Below are positions 1 to 8,000 of a stretch of 33,617 nt of DNA, in pieces (the stretch's first letter is position 1; every line of letters begins with the position of its first letter). The notes beneath the pieces were generated by a model. The model did no database searches, was not told the origin of the DNA, and saw nothing but the letters and a program-made list of their open reading frames with translations. A program made the translations under genes and the position numbers. The stretch comes from JBBDYH01 sp040901795 (lineage in GTDB: Bacteria; Planctomycetota; Planctomycetia; Pirellulales; JALHPA01). Location: positions 1 to 33,617 of the forward strand of contig JBBDYH010000056.1 in NCBI GenBank assembly GCA_040901795.1, written 5' to 3'.

Positions 1-39
1 GACCAATCGTCAAGCCCCTGTGCTAGCTACAAAGCCCTG

Positions 40-78
40 GCCTTTAGGCTGTGCCAGCAAGCTAAAGCTTGAACTCCA
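40..78. repeat. 39-base dispersed repeat, copy 1, just 3' of ackA
   Basis: This 39-base stretch recurs at 2091-2129 with only two mismatches. It can fold through GCCTTTAGGCT against AGCTAAAGCT. It begins four bases beyond the ackA stop codon on the transcribed minus strand, so it would lie in the 3' untranslated part of the BMC transcript or between ackA and the next gene outside the window. No coding role is visible. A REP-like role in mRNA stability or termination is an inference. Confidence 0.75.
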
Positions 79-81
79 ACT

Positions 82-1272
82 TCAGGGTTTAGGGTTCAGC
101 AGTTCTTTGCATTGACGTGCCACGATCAGCTCTTCGTTGGTGGGCATGATCCAGACTTGCACGCGGCTTTCGGCACGGCTCACGCGGGCTTCGCCCTTCG
201 CCGTCGCATTCAACTGTGGATCGAGCGCCACGCCGACAAACTCTAAGTCACGGCACACGGCGGCCCGCACGGTCTGGCTGTTTTCGCCGATGCCGCCGGT
301 GAACACGATCACATCGGCCCCGCCCAGTTCGACGAGGTACGCTCCCAGGTAATGCCGCACCGAAGTGATAAACACGTCGAGCGCTAAAGTGGCCCGTTCA
401 TTGCCTAGCGCCGCCGCTTGTTCCAGGTCGCGCACATCGCCGCTCAAACCGCTCAATCCCAATAGCCCGCTGTGCTCGGCGAGGTCGTCGAGCACTTCGT
501 CCAACGACTTGCCTGCCGCCTGCATCACCAGGGGAATTGCAAACGGATCGAAATCCCCCACGCGGTTGTTGTTCGGCAGCCCTGACTGTGGGCTCATGCC
601 CATCGTCGTGGCCACGCTTTGGCCATTGCGGATGGCGCATAACGAGCTCGATCCGCCGAGGTGGCATGAAATCACCCGCAAGTCATCGCGACCCAACAAC
701 TGCGCCGTCCGCGTGGCGATGTAGCGGTGGCTGGCGCCGTGAAAACCATAACGCCGAATTTCATGCTTCTCGGCCCATTCGTAGGGAGCGGCGTAGCAGC
801 GGAGTCGCTCGGGAATCGTGGCATGGAAACCGGTCTCAAAGGCTGCGATCAATGGAATTTCCGGTAGCCGCTCGCTCAGCAATCGCATCGCTGCGATATA
901 CGGCGGGTTATGGGCGGGCGCCACTCGGTTCATCCTCTCCATCGCAACCAATAGCTCGGGCGTGACGCGCAGCACGCCGCTGGTAGCGCCGGCATGTACG
1001 GCCTTGAAGCCGATGGCCGACACTTCGTTTGCATCCGTTAAGCAGCCGTGCTCGCGATCGATCAACTGCTCCAGGCACTTGCGCACCGCAACGGCGTGAT
1101 CCGGCACGTGCGCCGAAAGCTCGTGGCGGAGGCCGCCGGCCTCAATGAAGCATGGACTGCTATCCGATCCGATCCGCTCGACACCACCGCGCGCAAGCTG
1201 CCGCTCATCGGCCATGTCGAATAGCCGATATTTGAAGCTGGTGCTGCCCAGGTTGGCGACGAGGATCTTCAT
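82..1272 (-). CDS. ackA: Acetate kinase of the BMC operon
   Basis: Acetate/propionate kinase, 396 residues, the usual family length. It makes ATP from an acyl phosphate and ADP, the last step after PduL. Seen: an N-terminal KILVANLGSTSFKYRLF (phosphate-binding N-x-G-S-x-S/T type), a central YGFHGASHRYIA active-site segment, SCHLGGSSS, and a C-terminal FTGGIGENS motif, all acetokinase signatures. The open frame extends 29 codons upstream, but that extension translates low-complexity repeat DNA, so the ATG before KILVANLG is chosen. It is the last gene of the visible minus-strand operon deoR-pduL-BMC-BMC-ackA, which fits PVM-type BMC loci where it would act on lactyl, propionyl or acetyl phosphate. 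Its last codons run through a GGGTTCA-type repeat (82-97), so the C-terminal NPKP tail may be repeat-derived. The substrate is inferred from context. Confidence 0.95.
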   Translation of the reverse strand: MKILVANLGSTSFKYRLFDMADERQLARGGVERIGSDSSPCFIEAGGLRHELSAHVPDHAVAVRKCLEQLIDREHGCLTDANEVSAIGFKAVHAGATSGVLRVTPELLVAMERMNRVAPAHNPPYIAAMRLLSERLPEIPLIAAFETGFHATIPERLRCYAAPYEWAEKHEIRRYGFHGASHRYIATRTAQLLGRDDLRVISCHLGGSSSLCAIRNGQSVATTMGMSPQSGLPNNNRVGDFDPFAIPLVMQAAGKSLDEVLDDLAEHSGLLGLSGLSGDVRDLEQAAALGNERATLALDVFITSVRHYLGAYLVELGGADVIVFTGGIGENSQTVRAAVCRDLEFVGVALDPQLNATAKGEARVSRAESRVQVWIMPTNEELIVARQCKELLNPKP

Positions 1273-1283
1273 GATCGCAGAGT

Positions 1284-1366
1284 TGTGGTGAGGAGTGAGG
1301 GGTGAGTGGTAGATCGGTTGGGAGCGAGGAGCGACGAGCAACCACTCACCACTCACCACTCACTCC
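1284..1366. repeat. GGTGAGTGGT low-complexity inverted repeat between BMC-H and ackA
   Basis: Bases 1284-1310 are built from GGTGAG/GAGTGG units. Bases 1341-1366 carry the complementary units ACCACTCACC and ACTCACC, so the two halves can pair across a loop of about 30 bases. The element fills nearly the whole gap between the shell gene and the ackA start. It resembles low-complexity DNA spread through planctomycete genomes. A transcript hairpin is possible but unproven. Confidence 0.6.
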
Positions 1367-1368
1367 GA

Positions 1369-1638
1369 CTATGAAAAATACGCCGCCGCCAGCCCTTCGG
1401 CCGGACGCGGGATCACGTGGCTGCCGACGAGCTCGCCGACCTGCTGGGCCGCTGCCGAGCCGGCTTCGACGGCCGCGCGGACGCTGCCGACGTCGCCAGT
1501 GACCACAGTCGTCACCAGACCGCCGCCAATCGACACGCGCTTGACAATCTGTACGCTGGCCGCCTTGGCCATCGCATCGGTCGCTTCGACCAGGGCCACA
1601 AGCCCCTTCGTTTCAATCAGTCCAATTGCAGTAGGCAT
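1369..1638 (-). CDS. BMC-H shell protein (PduA/EutM-like), GGG pore type
   Basis: Single-domain hexameric microcompartment shell protein, 89 residues, the canonical BMC-H length. Seen: the N-terminal AIGLIETKGLVALVEATDAM helix-strand unit typical of Pfam BMC, then LVTTVVTGDVGSVRAAVEAG and a C-terminal VIPRPAEGL tail. The pore-loop region reads VSIGGG (residues 35-40), unlike the GSG of the neighbouring paralogue, so the two hexamers probably have different pores. Such proteins tile the facets of the polyhedral shell and let small metabolites cross. It lies downstream of a second BMC-H gene and upstream of ackA in the same operon. The ATG has no clear Shine-Dalgarno. The family call is secure; the cargo is inferred from PVM-type loci. 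Confidence 0.95.
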   Translation of the reverse strand: MPTAIGLIETKGLVALVEATDAMAKAASVQIVKRVSIGGGLVTTVVTGDVGSVRAAVEAGSAAAQQVGELVGSHVIPRPAEGLAAAYFS

Positions 1639-1647
1639 GGTAGAGGG

Positions 1648-1679
1648 TTCAGGGTTCGGGGTTCAGGGTTCAGTAGTTG
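1648..1679. repeat. GGGTTCA tandem tract between the two BMC-H genes
   Basis: Four imperfect GGGTTC(A/G)-type units stand in tandem just upstream of the downstream BMC-H start. The same unit recurs at 2063-2081 and inside the 3' end of ackA (82-97). It is non-coding here. The function is unknown; it may be expansion-prone junk or a spacer affecting the transcript between shell genes. Confidence 0.6.
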
Positions 1680-1732
1680 CGAGTCAACGACTCGCAGTCG
1701 GTTTGCGTATTGCAATTTGCAATTTCGCTCGC

Positions 1733-2047
1733 TCAGTCAGCTCCGCCTTTAGCGGCCGGTTTGCGGCCGAACGCGGGTAGCACGACATCCAATTCCTCGT
1801 GCGGACGGGGAATGATTTGCACGCTGACGACTTCGCCGATCCGCCCGGCGGCATTCGCGCCGGCATCGGTTGCGGCCTTCACCGCGGCCACGTCACCGGT
1901 GACAAACACCGTCACTAGTCCGCTGCCGACCTTGTCCCAGCCGAGAAAATCTACGTTCGCGGCCTTCATCATTGCATCGCTCGCTTCGACCAGTGCGATA
2001 AAGCCCTTGGTCTCAATCATGCCGAGCGCTTCCATCTGTTTTGCCAT
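1733..2047 (-). CDS. BMC-H shell protein with C-terminal tail, GSG pore type
   Basis: Second microcompartment hexamer protein, 104 residues. Seen: EALGMIETKGFIALVEASDAM, then a pore loop KVGSG at residues 39-43 as in PduA/EutM-type hexamers, then LVTVFVTGDVAAVKAATDAG, and IIPRPHEEL before a tail of about 15 residues that ends GRKPAAKGGAD. The charged tail is longer than in the sister protein and could face the lumen or cytosol. It is encoded between pduL and the shorter BMC-H gene on the same strand. Two BMC-H paralogues in tandem are typical of PVM-type loci; pentameric BMC-P genes are not in this window. The shell role is certain by family. Pore selectivity for lactaldehyde or similar compounds is inference. 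Confidence 0.95.
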   Translation of the reverse strand: MAKQMEALGMIETKGFIALVEASDAMMKAANVDFLGWDKVGSGLVTVFVTGDVAAVKAATDAGANAAGRIGEVVSVQIIPRPHEELDVVLPAFGRKPAAKGGAD

Positions 2048-2082
2048 TGGGTTGCTCCAGAAAGGGTTCGGGGTTCAGGGTT

Positions 2083-2129
2083 GGAGTTCAGCCTTTAGGC
2101 TGCGCCGGCAAGCTAAAGCTTGAACTCCA
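2083..2129. repeat. Palindromic repeat between pduL and the shell gene (copy 2)
   Basis: The left arm GGAGTTCAGCCTTTAGGCT (2083-2101) is nearly complementary to the right arm AGCTAAAGCTTGAACTCC (2111-2128) with a short GC-rich loop, so it forms a long hairpin. Bases 2091-2129 match 40-78 with two mismatches. It sits just after the pduL stop and before the BMC-H start. REP-like behaviour (termination, or protecting the upstream mRNA) is inferred from its structure and placement. Confidence 0.8.
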
Positions 2130-2134
2130 GCAGG

Positions 2135-2803
2135 TCATTTTTGTTTCAACAGCTCTACCTTCGTTGCATGATCCAGATCCGCGGCGTTTCCTTCGTCGGT
2201 GTCCATGTGCACCTCCAGCTTGCTCGTTTCGTCGGCCCGCACCAACAGGTCTTCGAACACGGTGGTGCAGGTCGACTCGATCCGCAGACTCATATGCTCG
2301 CCGTTTTTCACACCGTAGAACCCGGCGTGATCCAGGTTCATGTGCACATGCCGCTCGGCGCGGATCACTCCCTCCTTTAGCTCGACCACTCCCGCCGGGC
2401 CAACGAGTACGCAGCCCGGCGTGCCGGCGATCTTGCCACTAGGACGAACCGGGATCTCGATCCCCAGCGAAATCGCATCGGTAAACGCCAACTCGACCTG
2501 GCTGGCCGGCCGCGTCGGTCCCAGTACGCGGACGCTGGGCAGCATCCGCCGCTTGTTGGGTCCGACCACCATTACAGTTTGCTCAGCGGCGAAAAAACCG
2601 TCCTGGTAAAGCGGCTTTTGCACAGTCAGCTTTTGTCCCGCCCCAAACAACACTTCCACGTGCTCATCGGTCAGATGGCAGTGCCGGGCGGAGATGCTCA
2701 CGACGAGTTTGTGTGTTCCGGGCGGCGCCACTGAGCGCGCCAGCACCAGCTCGCGCACAATCCGCTCGACGGTTTTTCGGTCTAACTGGGCTGTGCCGAT
2801 CAT
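2135..2803 (-). CDS. pduL: PduL-type phosphotransacylase
   Basis: BMC phosphate acyltransferase, 222 residues, converts acyl-CoA plus phosphate to acyl phosphate and recycles CoA inside the shell. Seen: SISARHCHLT with His41 and His43, Glu104 in QVELAFTD, RHVHM with His152 and His154, and a late LEVHMD with His199. These match the metal-binding histidine pattern of the two PduL half-barrels. The first 20 or so residues (LDRKTVERIVRELVLA) form an amphipathic helix before a proline-rich linker, the layout of an encapsulation peptide. It lies 44 bases after deoR and upstream of two shell genes, so it is co-transcribed. With ackA it forms the ATP-yielding branch. The family call is secure. The acyl group (lactyl, propionyl or acetyl) is not decided by sequence. 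Confidence 0.95.
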   Translation of the reverse strand: MIGTAQLDRKTVERIVRELVLARSVAPPGTHKLVVSISARHCHLTDEHVEVLFGAGQKLTVQKPLYQDGFFAAEQTVMVVGPNKRRMLPSVRVLGPTRPASQVELAFTDAISLGIEIPVRPSGKIAGTPGCVLVGPAGVVELKEGVIRAERHVHMNLDHAGFYGVKNGEHMSLRIESTCTTVFEDLLVRADETSKLEVHMDTDEGNAADLDHATKVELLKQK

Positions 2804-2827
2804 CGTTGGTTCGTTTCCACGTCCTAA

Positions 2828-2846
2828 AGTCGGCGTTCCGCCGACT
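2828..2846 (-). terminator. Perfect hairpin between deoR and pduL
   Basis: On the transcribed strand, AGTCGGCG and CGCCGACT (8 bp, GC-rich) are separated by a three-base loop and followed by TTTAGGA. It starts one base past the deoR stop codon. The U tract is too poor for a strong intrinsic terminator, so partial termination or mRNA 3' end protection that sets regulator against enzyme levels is the more likely role. This is inference from structure only. Confidence 0.5.
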
Positions 2847-2847
2847 G

Positions 2848-3615
2848 CTAAACAGCCGCAGGCGGCGCCACGACCAACTTCACGCCCGCTTCCTCAGCCT
2901 TTGATTTCCACTCTTCGCTGATTCCCTCATCCACGACCAGGTAATGGGCGTTGCCCAGCGGCGACAAGTGAGCCAGGCTCTGTCGCCCGAATTTCGTGCT
3001 GTCGGCTACCACAATCACTTCGTCGGCTGCTTGCATCATCGCCCGCTCGGTCTCGACCAACAGCAGATTGCTGTTGTAAAACCCACGCTCGTTGATACCG
3101 GCGACGCTTAACACGGTCTTGCGCACGTTCAAATGTGCGAGCATTTCGTTCGCATACGGGCCAAGCGAAACACCCGTCCGCGGGTAGATGTATCCGCCCA
3201 ACATGACGAGGTCGGTATTGGCACTCGAGGCAAACAGGTTCGCGACCGGCAACGAATTGGTGACAATCTGCAGCGGCCGCCCAACCAACAAATGAGCGAC
3301 CTCGTACGCCGTTGTGCCGCCGTCGAGCAATAACGTGTCACCGTCCTCGATCAACTTGACCGCTTCGTGAGCGATTGCGCGCTTTTTCTCCCAGTTCGCC
3401 GGCTGCCGCTCTTCAAAATGTGGCAGTTTTGGCGAGGTTCCAGTGTAGAAAACGCCACCATGAGTGCGCTTCGCCGAGCCGATTTCCTCCAGGTAGTCCA
3501 AGTCCCGACGGATGGTTGATTCGGAAACGCGAAGCTCATCGACGAGTTCTGGAAGCGACGCAAACCCTTTTGTGCGAACAAGTTCTAAAACTCGATTGCG
3601 TCGCTTTTCTGTCAC
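2848..3615 (-). CDS. DeoR-family transcriptional regulator of the BMC operon
   Basis: Repressor of the DeoR family, 255 residues from the chosen GTG. Seen: N-terminal winged HTH (EKRRNRVLELV, then VSESTIRRDLDYLEEIG, then the KRTHGG wing), followed by a phosphosugar-isomerase-like sensor domain with the DGGTTAYEVA motif, IVTNSLPVANLF and VVADSTKFG. The frame stays open to a TTG at 3690, but that would make 280 residues, longer than the family norm, and would place the promoter and palindrome inside the gene. The GTG at 3615 (or 3618) is therefore preferred. It is the first gene of the operon, as often in PVM-type BMC loci, and probably responds to a phosphorylated sugar such as fuculose- or rhamnulose-phosphate (inferred). 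It is likely autoregulated through the inverted repeat at 3674-3699. Confidence 0.92.
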   Translation of the reverse strand: MTEKRRNRVLELVRTKGFASLPELVDELRVSESTIRRDLDYLEEIGSAKRTHGGVFYTGTSPKLPHFEERQPANWEKKRAIAHEAVKLIEDGDTLLLDGGTTAYEVAHLLVGRPLQIVTNSLPVANLFASSANTDLVMLGGYIYPRTGVSLGPYANEMLAHLNVRKTVLSVAGINERGFYNSNLLLVETERAMMQAADEVIVVADSTKFGRQSLAHLSPLGNAHYLVVDEGISEEWKSKAEEAGVKLVVAPPAAV

Positions 3616-3657
3616 CACAGTAGTTGCCCGGCCTGTTGTTCCGCCTTGTTCTTCCAG

Positions 3658-3686
3658 ATTATGCCAGAGTCTGTGATAGAAAGCAA
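3658..3686 (-). promoter_or_regulatory. Sigma-70-like promoter for the BMC operon
   Basis: On the minus strand a TTGCTT -35 (3681-3686) and a CATAAT -10 (3658-3663) are separated by exactly 17 bases. A start near 3650 would leave a leader of about 35 bases to the GTG at 3615. The -35 hexamer overlaps one arm of the palindrome at 3674-3699, the arrangement expected for a repressed promoter. Predicted by eye only. Confidence 0.55.
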
Positions 3687-3699
3687 TCAAATTCTATCA
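3674..3699. promoter_or_regulatory. Candidate DeoR operator (TGATAGAA-N10-TTCTATCA)
   Basis: A perfect 8-base inverted repeat, TGATAGAA and TTCTATCA, is separated by 10 bases in an AT-rich patch that stands out from the GC-rich surroundings. It overlaps the -35 element ahead of the deoR-type gene. DeoR-family proteins bind such spaced palindromes or repeats. Assigning it to the adjacent regulator is inference. Confidence 0.6.
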
Positions 3700-3825
3700 T
3701 ATTTCCTCCAACGTGGTCGCGTCTTTCCGAAACGCGAGGCCGAGTCTCAGCGATACTCAAACCCTTTGAGCAACTCAACCAGCTTGGCTGGCCGACCGAC
3801 CGTGCGCCTGGCATGATGGAGATGT

Positions 3826-4338
3826 ATGGCCTCCGTCGTTCAGAGAAAACATCTGCTCACGCTCCGGCCGGCGGTCGCTGCCGTGGCCGGCGTGGGGTTA
3901 CGCACCTATGAAGGCGACCACGACATCCGTGGCTGGCTTTCGCTGCGAGAACGTGCGTTTGCACGAGAGAATCTCGGCGTCCGGCGATGGGCCGTCGCCG
4001 ATTTTCATGGCGAGTTCCAGGATAGGCGCTGGTGGCGGCCCGATTGGATGTGGTTTGCCGAGGCCACGGAGGAACGACTCGACGGTCCTATCGGGACCGT
4101 GGCATTGGCACTTCGGGAGTCCGTTGGTGGAACCGTCCCGGTCGTTCACTGGTTGTGCGTTCTGCCAGGTTGGCGTCGGCACGGCGTCGGCCGGCTGTTG
4201 ATGTGCACTCTGGAGCAAGCCGCTTGGGACGCGGGTTACCGAGAGGTGGCGCTGGAAACGCACGAGGCATGGCGTGCCGCAGCCGCGTGCTACGACGCGC
4301 TCGGTTACGAAGTCATCAAGCCAAGACAGGCGACTTGA
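3826..4338 (+). CDS. GNAT-family N-acetyltransferase
   Basis: Acyl-CoA-dependent acetyltransferase, 170 residues. Seen: a C-terminal GNAT core with VVHWLCVLPGWRRHGVGRLLM (acetyl-CoA pyrophosphate loop R/Q-x-x-G-x-G at about residues 117-122), then ALETHEAWRAAAACYDALGYEV, the alpha4/beta6-7 part that ends most GNATs. A GGAGA at 3818-3822 lies a few bases ahead of the ATG and supports this start. The substrate cannot be told; the tryptophan-rich middle (RRWWRPDWMWFAEA) is distinctive. It is transcribed away from the BMC operon and its 3' end overlaps that of purN by 23 bases, tail to tail, so it is probably a single-gene unit. Confidence 0.85.
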   Translation: MASVVQRKHLLTLRPAVAAVAGVGLRTYEGDHDIRGWLSLRERAFARENLGVRRWAVADFHGEFQDRRWWRPDWMWFAEATEERLDGPIGTVALALRESVGGTVPVVHWLCVLPGWRRHGVGRLLMCTLEQAAWDAGYREVALETHEAWRAAAACYDALGYEVIKPRQAT

Positions 4339-4933
4339 TCAGCCCATCGGCAATCCAGTTGATCACCTGCGGGTACAATTCGGACTCAGCCGCAAAGACG
4401 CGCCCCGCAAGCGAGGCCGGTGTATCTCCCTCGAGCACAGGCACCGTCCGTTGTGCGATGATCGGCCCTTCGTCGTATTGGTTATCTACGAAGTGGACCG
4501 TGCAGCCGCTCACCTTCGCGCCTGCGGCAAGGACAGCTTCGTGGACGCGCGGCCCGTACATCCCTTTGCCGCAGAACAAGGGAATCAGCGCCGGGTGAAT
4601 ATTAATCACGCGGCCGGCATAGTCCGCGGGGATCGTGACCAGCTTGAGCCAACCGCCCATGACGACAAGCTCGGTTCTGGCAGTGCGGCAGCAGTCAAAC
4701 AACGCGGCGGAGAAATCGGCCGGCTTGGCGAACGATTTTGGCTCCACAACGAACGCTGGAATGTTCGCGGCAGCAGCATGGCCGAGCCCCTTCGCCGCGG
4801 CGCTGCTGGAAATCACGGCCACAATTTCCGCGCGGAGATGTCCCGCCGCGATCTTGTCGATCAAATTGCGCAGCGTCGTGCCGGCGCCTGAAATCAGCAC
4901 GGCGAGCCGCAATTTATTCCCATTTTTGGCCAT
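4316..4933 (-). CDS. purN: Phosphoribosylglycinamide formyltransferase
   Basis: GAR transformylase, 205 residues, third step of purine synthesis using 10-formyl-THF. Seen: LAVLISGAGTTLRNLID nucleotide-binding start, VMGGWLKLV, the catalytic INIHPALIPLFCGKGMYG segment (Asn and His of N-I-H-P) and VHFVDNQYDEGPIIAQ with the conserved Asp. The usual S-G-x-G-S-N start is here S-G-A-G-T-T, a tolerated variant. It lies downstream of ileS on the same strand across a repeat-filled gap, and converges on the GNAT gene with a 23-base overlap. The function is well supported. Confidence 0.95.
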   Translation of the reverse strand: MAKNGNKLRLAVLISGAGTTLRNLIDKIAAGHLRAEIVAVISSSAAAKGLGHAAAANIPAFVVEPKSFAKPADFSAALFDCCRTARTELVVMGGWLKLVTIPADYAGRVINIHPALIPLFCGKGMYGPRVHEAVLAAGAKVSGCTVHFVDNQYDEGPIIAQRTVPVLEGDTPASLAGRVFAAESELYPQVINWIADGLIKSPVLA

Positions 4934-4937
4934 TGAA

Positions 4938-5013
4938 TGAACCGCAGAGCCGCGGAGGCGCAGAGAGGACGGATAACAGATGCTTCTCCGTGTCTCTGCG
5001 ACTCCGCGGTTCA
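4938..5013. repeat. Inverted repeat between ileS and purN
   Basis: TGAACCGC and GGAGGCGCAGAGAG on the left face their near complements TCTCTGCGACTCC and GCGGTTCA on the right (4993-5013), leaving a loop of about 20 bases. The left arm has an extra 8-base AGAGCCGC duplication. It fills the whole gap between the two co-directional genes. It looks like a dispersed planctomycete palindrome and may act as a transcript hairpin after ileS. Confidence 0.65.
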
Positions 5014-5026
5014 GTGCCTAATTGTT

Positions 5027-8000
5027 TTAAATCGGCGCGACGAAAAACTGACAGGCGTAGTCGCCGACCTTCACCTCGAGCGGCGCAACGCCAGGGAGTG
5101 ATTCGAGCTGCAGCTCGGTGGAAAGCGTCTCGCCCCGGATATAGTCGGCGAACTGCATGGCCGCCGCTTGCAGGTCCGGCGAATCCGTGACAATGCCTGC
5201 GCGAATCCGCTGAGTATACTTGAGGGCCATGTCTCTGCGCTGCGTCTGAATTACGTGGATCAACTCGCGGGCCAGGCCTTCGCTGACCAGCGCGTCGGTC
5301 AACTCCGTGGAGAGCACGACCACCGCCGATTTGCCCTGTGCGGCGGCCCAGCCCGGCTTGGCCTGTAAGCGCACCTGGAGGTCCTCGGCGTCGAGCGCAA
5401 CCGAGCCGTCGTCAAGCTGCAACGTCACTTGTTTCTTCGTTTCCAACTCGTTCAACAGCGCGGCCGCATCTGCGTTCGCCAAAGTGCTCTTCAGCGCTGG
5501 CAACCGCTTGCCCAGCCGCGGACCCAGCCGCTTGAGATCGGGGAGCACCGTATAGGTGATGTACTGATCCGCCTTGGTGGCGAATTCGACCTGCTTGACG
5601 TTCAGCTCTTCGCGGATCAGCGGCGAGTGTTCCTCCAACCAAGATTGCTGCGAGCGGTCCACTAGGATGACTTCCACTTTGGCCAGCGGCTGCCGAACTT
5701 TGAGCTTGGCGGCCGTGCGCGCGGACCGGCCCAACGATGAAATCTCGCGAACGACTTCCATCCGCTGCGAGAGTTGCTCGTCGATAAGTCCTGGGTCACC
5801 GATCGGGAAGTCGCATAGATGCACGCTCTCCAGCGTCCGCTTGCCGAAGGCGGCAACCGTCAGATTCTGCCACATCGCCTCGGCGATGAAGGGCACAAAC
5901 GGGGCGACTAGTTTGCACGTGGTCAGCAGACATTCGTACAGCGTCCAATACGCGTCGAGCTTGCCGCGGTCCCGTTTGTCTTCGCTCCAGAAGCGATCAC
6001 GGCTGCGGCGGACGTACCAGTTTGAAAGTGCATCGACGAACTCGCTCATCCGCGTGCAGGCGGCGTAGTTGTCGTACTCGTCCATCCGCGCCGTCACATA
6101 CGACGCTGTCCGGTTAAGCTCGCTGACGATCCAGCGGTCGAGCTCGGTGCGCTTGAGAACGGGCGAGTAGGTATTGGCCGATCGCAGAACTTCACTCTCC
6201 AGTTGACCGACGTCGCCCGCTAAGCCGCTGCGCGCCGCCGGATCGAACTCGTCGATGTTGGCATAGATCGTGAAGAAGCTATAGACGTTCCACAGCCGCA
6301 GCAGGAACTCGGGGATGCTGTCCTTGATCGCTTGCTCGCTGTAACGGATTGTCGTCCACGGCGGCTGGGTGGCAAAGAAATACCAACGCAGAGCATCGGC
6401 CCCGTAGCGGTCGAAGATCTCGTCCGGCTCGCGGTAGTTCCGTTTGCTCTTCGACATCTTCTGCCCGTCTTCGCCTAGCATCAGACCGAGGACGATGCAG
6501 TTGCGGAAGGGATGAGGATAGGAGAAATGGGGAATGGCGAATGGGGAATGGGGAATGGATGATGGTGGTTCCGGTTCGTTACCCGTTCCAAAGAGCAGCG
6601 TGCTAATCGCAAGCTGGCTATAAAACCACCCCCGTGTCTGATCGAGCGCTTCGCTGATGAAGTCGGCGGGGAATTGCTGGCTGAATCGCTCCGTGCCTTG
6701 ATGGGGGTACCCCCACTGTGCAAACGGCATCGCGCCCGAGTCATACCAGCAGTCGATGACGTCAGGAACGCGTGTCATTCTCGCGCCGTCTGCGAACGGC
6801 GAGTGATACGTGATCGCGTCGATGTACGGCTTGTGGACCTTCAGGTCGTCGACGAGGTTTGGGTTTGCCTTCTTCGCCGCTTGCCAAACCTCCGCCCCTC
6901 GCAAGCCAGGCTTGGCCATTAACTCGTCGTAGCTGCCCATGGCCTCCATTTTTCCGGTTTGCTCGCAAACCCAGATCGGCAGCGGCGTTCCCCAATACCG
7001 CTCGCGCGACAACGCCCAATCGACGTTCGATTCCAAGAAGTTGCCGAAGCGGCCATGCTTGATGTGCTCCGGCAGCCAGTTGATCCCCGCATTGTTGGCG
7101 AGCATCTCGTCTTTAAACTGCGACGTGCGGATGAACCAACTCCGCCGCGGATACTGGATCAGCGGGTCTTCCTCCGCGCGCCAACAGAAGGGATACTCGT
7201 GCAAATACTGTTCTTGGTGATAAAGCAGCCCTCGGCGACGCAGGTCGCGCGCGATATCCTTGTCGCAGTCTTTGACCCAGCGTCCGGCGTAATCGGGCGC
7301 TTCGGACGTAAACGAGCCGTCCGGGGCGACAGCGTTGATCAAAGGCGGACCTTGATTGTCGAGGAAGCGCTGTTGCTCGGCGATGAGAACTTCATAATCC
7401 ACTTCGCCGAAGGCCGGCGCCTGATGAACGACGCCGGTGCCGCTGTCGATCGTGACAAAGTTTGCCGCCACGATGCGCCAAGCAATGTGCTGCGCGCCAC
7501 CAGATTTCAACTCGCCGGTTCGTTGACCAAGCGTATTGTAGTAATAGTCGAAGGGCGGCAGGTATCGCTTGCCAAGCAACTCTGTGCCTTTCAGCGTCAA
7601 TTCGACCGTGAGCGGCCGCTTCACCTTGGTGGCGATTGCCTCCACCAATGCCGAAGCAATAATGAGCCGATCCTCACCCAGTTCCGGATCGCTGACCACG
7701 GAGTATTCCAGCTCAGGATGCACCGCGGCAAACTGGTTGCTCGGGAGCGTCCAGGGCGTCGTCGTCCAGACGAGCAGGGATGCGTTAGTCTTCGCGCCCG
7801 CATCATCCAGCAGCGGAAAGCGAACATACACGCTCGGATCGGCGACCTCGCGATAGCCCTGCCCGACTTCTCCGCTCGAGAGTGCTGTCCCGCCTTGTGC
7901 CCACCACCAGACAATCTTATGTCCCTGGTATAGAAGTCCGCGGTTGAAGAGCTCTTTAAGCGACCACCAGACGCTCTCTACATAACTCTGATGATACGTG

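Noticed and set aside
82..97. GGGTTCAGGGTTT-like units recalling telomere repeats
   Set aside because: Units are few, imperfect, inside the operon and not at a chromosome end. They are ordinary low-complexity DNA.
6959..7933. 324-codon plus-strand frame inside ileS
   Set aside because: Antisense to the conserved synthetase core, with no family likeness.
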